Shown here piece by piece: positions 23,939-36,200 of a stretch of 64,000 bases of DNA. The DNA comes from Liolophura sinensis (taxonomy: Eukaryota; Mollusca; Polyplacophora; Chitonida; Chitonidae). The stretch is from contig NC_088300.1 in NCBI RefSeq assembly GCF_032854445.1, positions 41,012,458 to 41,076,457 on the forward strand, in the 5' to 3' direction. A model generated the notes under the pieces. That model worked only from the letters and a program-made list of their open reading frames with translations, searched no databases and was not told the DNA's origin. Position 1 is the first letter of the stretch, and each line of letters opens with the position of its first letter. A program made the position numbers and the translations under genes.

Positions 23939-24766
23939 CGGAAATTAAAGATATTACAGTAGAAGCCGGGAAAATGAATGCCATGGCATATAAGTAATTA
24001 ACAGAGTGAAGGGTGAAACCACGTTGTATTATAAATCATAACGATCTCAGTCTCATATTTTATCAATCAACTGTTTTTACTACACCGGTTGTTCATATAT
24101 TTTGACCCACTGAACCGACAAGCCTGACGATTAAATTCACTGTAGAAAGAAATTTTCGCCATTTCTAGACCGTGTTCCTAGAACGCCTATTACGTCCATT
24201 AAGTGCGGACAATTAGTTCCATACTATTTTGATCTGTTGTTGTCGGATCATATCTGCCTGGGCAAGCACATCCAACCGTATAAGCTATAACTGTGCAGTG
24301 ATAGGTGCCTCATTTAAAAAAACAAAACATGTATTTGGTTAAGATTTCCTCGGCCAGCCAGACACAGATATTCCAAGCATGGAAGACAACTAGTATCAGC
24401 ATACAGTTTTACTCTGTATATGTTGAGATTAAAATGGGTTAGACAAAGAAAGTTACCGAACTTTTACGATTTGAAAGCAATTCGTTTTACTATTGCGTTC
24501 AATAAAACAAATTTCTGCAGAGCCCAATTCGTCTGTCAGCCATGTGTGGATTGGGTCAGTTGCCCAATGTTATCAAAGCTCGAGTGTTATATCATATCAA
24601 TGTTTATTTATCACATCAGCTGGCTACTCTCTTCGCTTTTTAGGTCATCATTTCGCACACATAAACATGTCCGTATTTTTATTACCATGTGGTGAACAGG
24701 ATGTTATCCCGCTGGAGGTAAAGTAATTTATACCCTGAATGATTTCAGCTTCAGAATATGTCTCAC

Positions 24767-24827
24767 AAATTAAAAAAAAATTAAAATTAAAATAATTAAA
24801 AAATTAAACTAAAATAATTTTAAAATA
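24767..24827. repeat. AT-only low-complexity patch
   Basis: Irregular AAAATTAAAA units. Confidence 0.85.
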
Positions 24828-25076
24828 CACATGCATAGTTACTTATGAACTTTTTTCATGAATGTTTGACTCAGTCATCTAGGCGAGAACGGCATCAAAT
24901 TACCTGTATTATATGTATCTGAAGAAAGACATCAGTATTGGTCCTCTACCCGTTAGCCTCCCCACCTGTCATGTAATTAAAAATCTTTTGAGAACGTCCT
25001 GACCAGGTTGCCTATTTCCGTAAATGTCCATGCAATGTAAACAGTGATGTATAAGTAGAAAAAAAGCTTTACTTAC

Positions 25077-25133
25077 GACTTCCTTAGAGGCAAAGGTCGT
25101 CAACGATATATCGTGGAAATGGAACTGTGCTAC
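25077..25133 (-). other. candidate orphan 57-bp exon
   Basis: On the minus strand a branch-point-like TACTGAT and pyrimidine tract end in TTTTTCCAG. Then come 57 bp open in one frame (19 residues: VAQFHFHDISLTTFASKEV), then a consensus GTAAGT donor. The length is a multiple of 3. No neighbouring exon was found and the peptide is not recognised, so chance remains likely. Confidence 0.22.
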
Positions 25134-27782
25134 CTGGAAAAAGAAGTAATCAGTAGTCTTCAAGGATGGAATAAGTATTATGTCAAAGTCAGGTTCGTTG
25201 TCCACAACACTTTAGGTTTCAAGGAACAGGCAACACATGTAATGTAACCTTAATTATTTCGAAAGACGCATGAATGGAAACAGACCAAAACGGTCACAGC
25301 CATTTCCTTTCGACCTTGTTTGGAAACTCTATACATGAACTTTTATTCTTGAATTCTAACTAGGTCATGGGATACACCATGTTAGAGAAACCAAAAACAC
25401 GCTGTCACGTCAACCGTACCCCATGTTCACATGGCTTTGGCAAAACAGAAACAGGTGTGTTCTCGAATTACTGAAATACGTCATGCATGGTTGGTTAAAA
25501 CTGATAACTCAGGTTTTCCCAGTCTGCACGATTGTGATATCTCGGTTATGCAACATTGTAAAAATAAAAAAAGTATGCTTTTTAAAATTTATGTGGAAAA
25601 TTTCAATGAGTTTTTCTGAGTATTGAAGTGTTTTTGATTACATTTGTAATTACTGGAGCTGTAAGAAAAAAAAGTCACCATTTGTAGATTGATCGCGAAA
25701 TATGGTTTATGATATCTCAGAAAAATTAATGAACCCGAAAGCTTTGTTCATTAAACAGAGAGTCTAAAACTGTTTGTGCATTATCAAGCCATCGGTCCAT
25801 TAAATTAATAACACTTTAATTTATAACGTAATTTCCTGTTAGATTTTGAATAATGGACCATCATAAATTAAATGATTATGTAATTTACCGTGGCTTCCTT
25901 TGATCTAAAGCATGTAGGCCTACATGTGTGACGTTTTTAGTTTTAAAGTTATGAAACTTCCCTACAAAAACGACCACCCTCCTCACTCTCCCTACCTACC
26001 GATCGAATGAATCACCATGTTTTCAACAAGATTACTTTACATCTAATTTGAATAAATTTCTATATCAACGGATCAACTGGAACCTTGATATAACCCGTTT
26101 TAAAATTTGAATATAAAGGCTCCGTCCCTTATATGTCTTTTTCCTCTTCATATATTGAGATTTGAAGGTTTTTTCTGGGTATTGAAGCGTTTTTGATGTT
26201 TATAATTTTCAGCCCATGCATATTATGTTCAGATGCAATTGTTCTCGCTATACATGTTATGTCCGTTACCATATGTAAGATAGTGAGATCTCAACTTTGC
26301 TACACCGATCTCAACTCTATTATAAGCCCTTTTAAAACAGATGCATTTGGATGATGATCTCTATTGGGGTTGGAAGTACGCTCACAGACCTTCAATTGAC
26401 CCGATATTTAAATTATTTTGGCATGCATGCCTGTGTACCGTTAAAGGATGCGATTTATGTGTGCCTGTATGCCTAGAGGTATCACAGACGGCGCTGTGAG
26501 CATGAAGTAATGCCACCGTTAGTTTCGTTGGGAGCTTTATTCCCTTGCAAGTTTATACGCAACTCTACCGCATGCTACGAGGCTTAGTTTTCGTGACTTG
26601 AGAAGGTCTTCCATGCGTGGTAAATTCCATCATGACTAGACGGTTTCGTTCAGTATCAAACATGACTTTTTGCTATACATCGCTGTAAATCACCTGTCGA
26701 AAAATAGCTGGTTTGTTCAACAAGCAACGCTCAGAATTTCCGAAGGCTCCAAGAAATTTTGATCAAGCAACGCCCGGCACACCGCTTTAGACTGATCAAT
26801 CTGAACACTCCAACCAACAGACCACTGAGAAAAGCTACATGTGTTTCCGATGACGTCCGCGCTCTTATTTCGCTTACGTACGCAGTTTTTTTCTTGTCCA
26901 CCGCCTCAACAACACAGGCGCTTAATCAACGCGAAGCTTAAGCAAGACGTTATGGGCCTAATACACATTATAGTTATCATTTTTAGAAGAAATACAAACA
27001 TGTGCTCACATCATCTTCACGAATGCGAACTTATTCGTTCTTTATCTTTCAGAGGTGTAGGCCGCATTTTAGCGAAATTATATCCTCTGCAAAAAGAACA
27101 CTTTGTCGCAGGCAACGTGTCCAACCATTTCTTTTATTGAAGAAATTGTATGTGGTACGATTTTATGACAAGCGATAAAGTTTTATTTGAAAAACATCTT
27201 TGCAGCAAAATATTGACTGTAAAGGGTTGGGGCTAGTCCGCTCTACGAGATAGAGCTTAAATATGCCAATGGTAAATAAGACTTTCACTACGTCTATAGT
27301 CTATAATGAATGATGAAGAACTTCTAACGTTATGAACACGAACCACAATTTCATCTTTTGTATAGTGTGCAGGACCAATAAACAATTAACACCTTTTCAT
27401 TATTGCTTTAAGGTGTTTCATTAAAACACGGCCTGGGGACTTTTGCGTGTGCCTCGATGCGTATGTGTGCTGGGGCATGTGGGTATTGTTGACGGTAAGG
27501 GTGTTAATTAGAAGTTAAATCGAATAAGATCCTCAAATTTGATTATAATCGAATATTCAGTAAATTTACTTTATGATGAGTCTGTTAGGCACCTTGTTAG
27601 TGAGAATGTCAATGTTTCAGTAATAGCATTATCGTTAGTATGAGTATTGTCGCCATACACATACCTACTAACTATCATGTTAACAGATATTAGAAATTGA
27701 TCAGTTACCTATACCGAATACAAATCCTCTTTGGATATGTTACAGATCCATGTATGTGATTGAACAGCGTTTGACTTCGTCG

Positions 27783-28013
27783 GTAGGACCGCTTGAGTCT
27801 AATTGGTCAGAGCGTCCGCCTCGAAGACCTAGGATCAAACTCGGGTTAGGTCATACCAAAGACTTTAAAATGCATATTACTTGTTGTTGCCTCGCTGAGA
27901 CTGGTTGGCCCGGAGTCAGTATCTGGCTGGGTGGGATATCAAACTTGTTGTCTTTGGTATGATACTTTCAGTGGCGGCAGCACTTTGGTGGCATGGAAAT
28001 GCATTTACATACA
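27783..28013 (+). mobile_element. SINE C (tRNA-headed, different family)
   Basis: The box A-like TCTAATTGGTCAGAGCG and box B-like GGATCAAACTC form a tRNA-like head. The body has GACTGGTTGGCCCGG, GTCAGTATCTGGCTGGGTGG, TTGGTATGATACTTTCAGTG and GGCAGCAC, in the order I remember from a widespread mollusc SINE. A short 8-bp ACTTCGTC occurs at both ends and may be a TSD. Confidence 0.72.
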
Positions 28014-28022
28014 TACTTCGTC

Positions 28023-28956
28023 AAGAGAGTACATGATCTCTGACACCGAGCTTTAGGAAAACATTATATTGTAGGCTTTTAAAGATTATTTGACTACCAG
28101 GATTGTGTTGCATTATATTGTGTTCACCAAAGAGCCTATGTTTTTATAGTTGCCTGTCACCAGCTTTATAGTGGATAAAGTTATGCACGAAAATGTTTGT
28201 GCATAACTTAGCATTGTACCGTTTTGGGACCATAACTGTGATTTGGACCCTTACCTCAGTAAGAATCAAACATATATTCAGTTAAATTTTAGTGGTGATC
28301 AGGATCGGAATCTTAACGATTCTTTACCATTAACAGGAATGCAGTCTTATGCCCTTTTGTCTGTAATAGGGGGATTTGTACCTGTTGCAGAAAATTTCCT
28401 CTCATTCAGTGCCTTGAAGTGTTATGTATTTGTACCATATGTCGAGTCAAAATGTATTGCGTGTGTCGATATTGTGAAGGTCTCAGTCCGTGTTTGAGAA
28501 ACTGAAATTTAGTTATTGCTTCTGCCATTTTAACCACACATAATGAAAATTTAACACTTGGTTGGCGGACAAGGTCAACTCATTATAAGACAAAACGACT
28601 GCAAATTTGTTGGTATTCCCATGGACTAGCGCATGCCATCTTACTTATGTCAAAGGCAATTAGCAATTCTTACGATGCCTTTTGAAATTTATAAATAATG
28701 TACGGAATGTAAATTTAATTATACTTACGTGAAATGATTTACACGGCGGCTCTGTGACATCAAACACATTAGTCACAGTTCACCAGAGTCAGTGGGAGGA
28801 AAACAGTTTTGGAAAAGCTCGGTGGTGAGCCAGACAACTAGGGCCTACAGTGTCAGCTGGAATCCGATGATAGCAAGACCCATTTACAGAACAATTTAAT
28901 ACATTAACTCCAAAAGAAATGCGTAGAAATGATTATATAAATATTAAATTATAAAA
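28023..28956. other. no recognised feature
   Basis: An 84-codon ORF at 28,243-28,497 (+) has Asn-rich sequons at its start but no signal peptide, no membrane pattern and no flanking exon. I do not call it a gene. Confidence 0.35.
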
Positions 28957-29145
28957 CACTTATTCGATGGCATTATGGTGGGAGGAAACCGAGCTGAGCC
29001 CGGGGGAAAACCACGACCAACCAATGGTTGTTGGAAGACCTTCCAACTTACTGCCGGAAAGGAAGCCAGCATGAGCTGGACTTGAACTCACAGCGACCGC
29101 ATTGATGAGAGGCCCCTTGGTCATTGCGCTGCGCTGGCGTGCAGT
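28957..29145 (-). mobile_element. SINE A, tail-less copy
   Basis: The body and much of the tRNA-like head (B box region GAGTTCAAGTCC on the minus strand) are present. The conserved tail is reduced to a few bases around GCCATCGAATAAGTG. The far 5' head is lost. Confidence 0.85.
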
Positions 29146-29191
29146 CCTTCTCTGTCACGGACGTAGCGTGGATTACAGCGGATTACAGACG

Positions 29192-29212
29192 CCAGCCAGC
29201 CAAGCTGGCTGG
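29192..29212. repeat. perfect short hairpin
   Basis: CCAGCCAGC, loop CAA, GCTGGCTGG: nine G/C-rich pairs. No U-tract or gene adjoins it. Confidence 0.7.
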
Positions 29213-31076
29213 TCAGTTGCAACATCCTCAACCGTTACAGAGCGACAGAGAATAATCATGCAGGACGAGGAGAGACACGGGTACATCTAACACAGTTAGG
29301 TAATATCTTTTTTATTAACGGAATTCCAAACCGAATTTGATGGTAGTATTCACACTATGTCACTCTCACTGCCTCCCACTACCTCTGCTATACAGCCAAA
29401 TTCAACCAAGCTGATTTATTGCAGGATCGAAAACCTACTACCGTCTGGGATACCCATGTTTGTGTCCACAGTGTCCGCATTAGTGTATTCATCATGGGTC
29501 AGGCAAACTAGTTTTCTTTAAAGAACACACATCGGACACACTGGATAGATTTTATGCAATCTCTCGTTATAAAATATTTCAACGACATTTGTATTTATAA
29601 ATTTCCATGGTATTTCTGTTCATACTTCACGCGTTTCGTGTTACCATAGCATCACACGTTTCATTTCTCCATAGTTACGTCTCACCGAATATCCCACGTA
29701 GTGCTGCAATTTTCATTGGTTTCTTCTCGCAATGTGGCCTTCATCTGAGAAGACTCCAATATTCAAATAACAGACACTCACTTGTTCTCGTTGTCAGTAA
29801 ATGAACTACACCTCAACCTAAGAGTGTTGCTAAAACTTTGTCATCGATAACTACCTATTTGTACGTGAGGGCCCGAATGTAAAAGGCTGTGTTTTGTGTA
29901 CTGGTAATGAATATGTATCGGCTTACATGCAATGTTCTTATACAGTCATGTACATTGTAGTTGTATCTACAACGATGACCAGTGCTTTTTTTTTCAGCCA
30001 TTCCAATGTAGCCTTGATCTCAAAGCTTGTAAAGAGTAATCATGTAAATTTGCATACGAAGACGTCATCATATGACTGAAAAATTGTTAAGTGCGACATG
30101 AAAACAAGCACACTTAGGCAGAGCACAATATACCAGTCAGTAGTCGAAACAAAATGTTATCGTAAAACGCAATTTGATCAAGGAAATGTGGTAAATAATC
30201 GCCTAAAAATTCGTAGACACGGATACAGAAAAAACGGATCAACAAAATGTAATGGAATGCCTTGTCAGGTTCCTGGAGAGAGATGAACTCGAACCTAAGA
30301 CCTCTTTGTGCGGTGGACATGAATGGCCTATACAGACTGGATCCAATTTAAAATACGTTTTACCTGAGACTACCATGTAACTAGTTAATGCGTCATTTCC
30401 AGTGCGTTTTCCCCATGTTCAAAATGTGCACGTTTATTGCTGCTGTAAATATCCTGGTTGGAATAGTCACAGCACACGTTACGTTCGGTACGTATCTACG
30501 GTTTTGTCGTCTCCCATGGCGTTTGAGAGCCAAGCTTCTCCGCAAACTAGGAGCATGCAACAGGGTTTGAGGCGCAAAAGTCAAGAGTCTGCTCAAACTC
30601 GGGTCAGGCAACAATTGCATAGAGAACAACAACTGTTTTCATTATAGATTTTTTGTGAATAAATTCAAGGCCCAAAAAAATCACAAACCAGCACAGTGAA
30701 GACGGTAATCTATGCTGACTAGTTCTCTTATCAGTCCATAACACTGATATGCTTACTCTAATGTTCGATAGGATTTGCACGATTAATGACGCCACTGATA
30801 TACGAAAAAAAAAGGCCTGGTATAAATTATTCAGCTGGCCTGGCGCGGCTTTGTCGCAATTTATCACTGACTGCAAGCATCACATGTTAAAATATTCTGC
30901 ATAATTTATGGGAGAATCTTGTTAAAACTGATGAAGTAAGTTCGTCAGCTCACATGAAATGATCAGTATGACCAAACTGCATGAGAGCATCGGATACGGT
31001 ATTCAAATGAAAAATTTCCTCTCACCTAAACAGTTCTTTAGGTTAAAACAATGTTGAGTGTGACAAAAAGTGTTTC
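29213..31076. other. no gene recognised; one SINE B relic
   Basis: ORFs around 30.4-30.65 kb overlap on several frames, one with a hydrophobic N-terminus, but lack any recognisable domain. Confidence 0.4.
30047..30100 (+). mobile_element. SINE B fragment
   Basis: GACGTCATCATATGACTGAAA then AATTGTTAAGTGCGAC matches the 3' body of SINE B (compare 7.77-7.80 kb and the complement at 55.29-55.33 kb). Confidence 0.6.
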
Positions 31077-31092
31077 ATCCATGACATTATCG

Positions 31093-31235
31093 TAAGTGGG
31101 AAGGTCTGTCAGCAACCTGCGGATGGTCGTGGGTTTCCCCCGAGCTGTGCCCGGTTTCCACCCACCATAATGCTGGCCGCCGTCGTATAAGTGAAATATT
31201 CTTGAGTACGGCGTAAAACACCAATCAAAAAAAAA
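31093..31235 (+). mobile_element. young 5'-truncated SINE A with 16-bp TSD
   Basis: The body and tail begin at TAAGTGGGAAGGTCTGTCAG and end in an A-run. The exact 16-bp duplication ATCCATGACATTATCG flanks it (31,077-31,092 and 31,236-31,251). It is almost identical to the nested copy at 16,512-16,659 and truncated within three bases of the same point. Confidence 0.95.
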
Positions 31236-31449
31236 ATCCATGACATTATCGATATTCATCCCAAATATATACGAATATCTTCAAATAGCTACCACATATT
31301 TCAACCGGATGGTAAGCACGAACTTTAAGAAGATTAAAGCACACTTTGTGTACAGGAGAGGTTAGTGATGTGTAGATCTTAATGCAGCGCAATATGTTCA
31401 ACTATTTCCTTTTCCGGTCCACTTTTGCGCTATATTGTGTTTGTGAGAA

Positions 31450-31667
31450 GAATTCACTTTATTTATTTACTTGATTTTATCTGTTTTACCCAGGCAGAGC
31501 CCGAAAGAAACCCGCGATCATCGCCAGCTTGTTGGCAGACCTTCCCACGTACGGCTGGGAAGGAAGCCAGCATGAGCTGGGCCTGAAGTTACAGCGACCA
31601 CATTGGTGGGAGGCTTCTGGGTTTTTGTGCTGTCCTGGCGTGCTAACCCTTCGGCCACAGAGGCACC
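31450..31667 (-). mobile_element. SINE A with internal deletion, with TSD
   Basis: On the minus strand the tRNA-like head and body are present (ending in GGTGCCTCTGTGGCC). The segment between GGGCTCTGCC and the tail is deleted. An exact 11-bp TSD GTTTGTGAGAA flanks it (31,439-31,449 and 31,668-31,678). Confidence 0.88.
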
Positions 31668-31678
31668 GTTTGTGAGAA

Positions 31679-33072
31679 AAAGGTAAATAATTAATTAAAT
31701 AGGTATGCATGGCATGGTCGGAAAAGACTGTAAACTCATTATTTTCATACATGGCAGAATGCCTTATGGCCTTATTACCTCGTCTGTCTATCGATCTTGT
31801 AGTCAGTTAACATAAAATAAAAGGTTGGATTTACCCTGAAATTGGCTGGATTTTTTTGCTCAACGTTACAGTGGACAACGTCTGTGTTTCACAGAAGTAT
31901 TAAGAAATGACTGCCAACTACAAAGTGCCTATCTCAGAAAACCTAGAAAATGCGTCTTTGGAATTGCAATCAAACTCTTTGTGTATAAAACTGTATTAAT
32001 ATTGTCAACTTTAGAAACTGTTGTTGATTTCGTCTGATGCATTTTTCATGCCAGGTGGATCTAGCATGGAAATTGTGACAATTTGGAAAAAACCGGTATT
32101 TTCATGGCTTCATATACCACAAATCTGCTCCAATTTGCTACCCCATGCATACAGTAGCGCATTATTCATAACATAAACATTTGGTCATCGTGAATTCATT
32201 CTTCCACCCGTTTATTTATAGACTGAGGATCATTGGTGAGATTCCAGGCTCTTCAGTTTTTGTTTACAACCTTTTCTTTAATATCGTGGTTTGGTTTTTT
32301 GAGTATTCATCCTAAATTTACAGACAGAAAGTTGTGAAACTGACAGAAGTTATATTAAAAACTTCTATGATGTGCACACTACAATTTTCTAAAACGTTTA
32401 GGCTGCATCTTTCCTCCTACAGTAACTGATAAAAAAGGCTTTAAACTATAAAGTGTTGCAGTGAACGCTTTATGCAAGATACATGGGGATTGGGCAGAAA
32501 ATCTGAAAAAGCAGATTTTTTAACAAGCTAAACTTGTATATAGCATGTTACATTCACTGTCTTCGGTTCCTCTGGCCAACTTTGTAATTTACAAATCGGT
32601 CCCAACACTAAAAGATACACAAGGGTGAAAATGGCTATTCATTTTACAGGATTGTAGATTTTCAGACATCCAGGACAGTATACTATAAAAGATAACACTA
32701 TAAAACTGTTCTACTGGACAAAGTATATTATTTACTAACGTTGGGGCGGCAACCTATCGCCTTCAACAGAGTAAGGTGTTCAACAAAAAGAATTCCTATT
32801 TACACTGAAGTTACATACAAAATCAAAGTGAACAAACCAGTATGTACAAGTTTCATGGTGAATACTGTTCACGTTCATGGTTGAAATATACAATGGGTCT
32901 AAACAATTTAAAACAATGAGACAACAGGAGCCGGTATATAGTGACCGAATTTGAATATAATATAATTTTACATGAATGAACAAATTTTACCATGATGAGG
33001 TACATTTGCACAAGATAATTAACATTTTTTCAACACTGTGTCCCAGGTGTGTGATAGGTTAAATCTGAGTCC
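31679..33072. other. no recognised feature
   Basis: AT-rich DNA with no motif-bearing ORF. Confidence 0.45.
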
Positions 33073-33290
33073 TTAGTTCACCGCATTCAGTCTGTCACAG
33101 GTGAGATAATTAGCTGCTCAGTGGCGGGCAAGGCTACGCTATTTCGATAACCTCAACGAAATGGCCTGGCTTAACATACGGCGATAGGCTTTTTGTGTTG
33201 TTTTTATCTGATACTTTGTGTTTCTGGCTATTCACTGGAAATCAATCGTTTGTGGCAGAAATATAAGATAAGCCTTGTCCACAAGCCACA
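33073..33290 (+). repeat. dispersed repeat, copy 1 of 2
   Basis: It shares TTCACCGCATTCAGTCTGTC, ACAGGTGAGATAATTAGC, ATTTCGATAACCTCAACGAA and AAGTAAGCCTTGT-like blocks with 39,231-39,440, in the same orientation. The family is unidentified. Confidence 0.85.
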
Positions 33291-36200
33291 CACATGCATG
33301 TAAATCATGAATCTAATGCAATTTGATTACAGTAGAGAGACTGGACCTGATTTTGGTCATCATTCTTTTTATTTCCGTTCTTCCTGCATTGACAGGTTTC
33401 GTTGTTCTCAACGGGTTAAACTGATAAACGACATCGTACCGACTCCCGAACACTTACTGCTTAAGCTTTTTTTCCTATCGAGAAACTTTCCCATATCACA
33501 CGTCATCCCCATAGATATTGACGACGAATCAGTAGAAAGCGGATATTATCTAAAAAGAAATCTTAGCGAAAGCAATATCTAACTCACCAAGAATTAAGCT
33601 TCAATATTCCGGACTGGATCTATAGAGGTTTGTGAATCATTTTTGAACAGGTACATTTCATCAGATAAAATTCAGCATTGTTGATTTAAAAGCGTTTGTG
33701 TAAAGGTATCGCGAAGTGTTATCAATGCACATTTCCTCATGCAGCGTGTGAAACTGTGAATAATTGTATTCACTAGTGTTACTTGGTGCGCTTGGCAACT
33801 ACTTGAGTAATGTGTCCTCACGAAGATGTCACTAAAAAGATTTTACTTGCCATAAATATTGAATAAAGAACAATCTGATCTTATCGCATCAGCCAAATGG
33901 GGGCTGAAACAAGCACATGCTATCGATGCGATGATCTCTACCACTTAGCCCATAATGCTACTCCCAAAAAAACACAGGAAATTCAGACGGAAAAGAAAAG
34001 ATAGTATCATTACATATTCAAAACTTGGAACAACTAACCGGAGCTAATGTCTGAAAGGCTGAAATTTGCGGTGCATGACTAGCCAAGAATATATTGTTCG
34101 GTATTTCAAAAACTGGACAGTGACTACATCACTGGTCCAAAACACAGTCAACGACTCCTGAGTGGCCGTGCACGTTCGTTGAACACCGTTTGTCCATCAA
34201 TTTCGAAAACTTTTAATGACCTGTATCCTTCTTGGCTTATATACTTACGCCATTTGTCATTCATACTTGTATCACATCAGTATGATCAGCTGACAGCTGG
34301 ATCATGTTGGGAACTTTAGGGTTTATTGTATGTGTTGTTAATTTAGCAAACCAGCTCGCCTATGTCTTTTTTCCGTATTAGTACCTTCATGTAAAGTGTT
34401 AAGTCTTGATATTCCATACTCCAAACCTTGAAGTTGTCTTTTTTGAAAACCATAAGGCTGTTCAACTTCCATGGAAGTAAATGACGATCTGAAGTGCCCT
34501 GAGGTTTTCTTGCCCATTTATAAATGCTCACTATATTATATATATGACTATCATAATCACCTATGTGTGAAAACTAGAAGTGAGGCTTCACAATATCATT
34601 ACACTTAACTCCCACATACACCACTGCCCACTGGCAGTAATAGCCCGGGTGATATGTTCGTAATGACATTATATTAGATATGAACATGTAAATCTAAAAC
34701 TACCGTCCCTCGTCAGCATCCTGAAAAAACTTCATCTTTTCCTCCTCCCAACCAAACCGACGACAGCTGGAATTTAACCATATGCAGACGTCATCGGTGA
34801 AGTGTTAATCGTAGAGGGCTACCAGATTTCACGGATCGAGGCTCTCGTGTAGCAGACCCCAAAAGCACGAGTTATAACTGGATGCAGCACAGGCAGTGTG
34901 AAATAATCTTGCTTACGACTCAAAGCCTCCGTGAAATAAAGTGTCAGGAAACAGAAAAACAAATCAATAAAATCTGATAACTCCAGGGTTGTGTTTGGGG
35001 AGAAAATGGTTTAAATTATTTAGATTAGCCTACAAGGTATGGTTACATTCACTTGGCTGTAAAACGTACAGTAAAGTTACTTTGCCATGAAAAAAAGCGA
35101 CATTTAAGACATTTCAGACGATTTAGGTCTAAGTGTTAACTGATTTCAATTCATTTCAAACAGTAGGCCTACAATGGGCCCAGACATACCCAACATTTCT
35201 GCAACCTTCACGAGTAACATAACAGATAGCTAAAATGCTCACTAAAGAATTTATCAGATTTAAGTGTATGAATGTCGATATACAAGTTTGAAATATAAAA
35301 AAAAACTGAGAGAAAAAATAAGAAATTGGGATAGGCTACGGAGAAATTAGGTGAACACAGCGTGACGTCAAACATGGGTAAACCGAAAGACTGATAGTGG
35401 AGTGTTCAACTTCTGTGAGATACGAATGTATAACAATCATGGTAGTTATAATTTTTTGGTAGTGGATATTGAACTTAATAATCTTGCAACCGGAAAATAT
35501 GAAAAGCGCATGGGTTGTCCCAGTAGCCGTTAAAGTCACAAAAGATGTCGTTTCGTCAACTGCTGCGCTGAATTTAGCCCGAGTGTTGTAACTCCTCATC
35601 CTGGATATCCGAGGCTGATAGGAGAACTCTTACGGATTTCTAGACTTGTCTGGGTTCTCCTGTGGACGAAACAGGCAAGTCATATATGTATTAATACATG
35701 TGCATGGTCAGAAATATACAGAGATAGCCCGAGGTACCAGTGATATTTTTTGTCAAAACTGCTACCTTAAGCTCCAAGTTTCTGGTACTTAATTGTAAGC
35801 ATTCTACAAACTATAGGCATATTTTGCTTTCTTTGAGGATGTTTTTGACTTGCAGATACCTTATTTTCGCCTAGATGTTGAAATTATTGTGACTTGCAGA
35901 TGGCTTGACAGTTTCGTTTGGAGGGGTCACGCGAGTACTGTGTGATGTAAACCTTTCACCCCAAATGAACGTGACCACTCTCGACCAATGGGAGCCTAGA
36001 ATCTACTCCATGTAGAAGTAAAATTATTTATTCATTCACATGAATTTCAATCGGGATAACGTACTGAAGAATATTTGGCTTATATGGCAGAGTTCAGGTT
36101 TATTCTTATGGGAAACGGTAGATATTTAATACAGGAAACACCTGACCTATCAAATCGCCATGCAAAATTAGAATGCGGAATCAGGATGTGGAAGTCATAA

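Larger units (their letters stand above)
23953..27773. other. mostly featureless DNA
   Basis: The stretch holds an A/T-only patch (24,767-24,827) and one possible small exon (25,077-25,133, minus). Otherwise there are only short unsupported ORFs. Confidence 0.4.

Noticed and set aside
28243-28497. 84-codon ORF with N-glycosylation sequons, considered as a receptor N-terminus
   Set aside because: No transmembrane pattern, no splice partner and no signal peptide.
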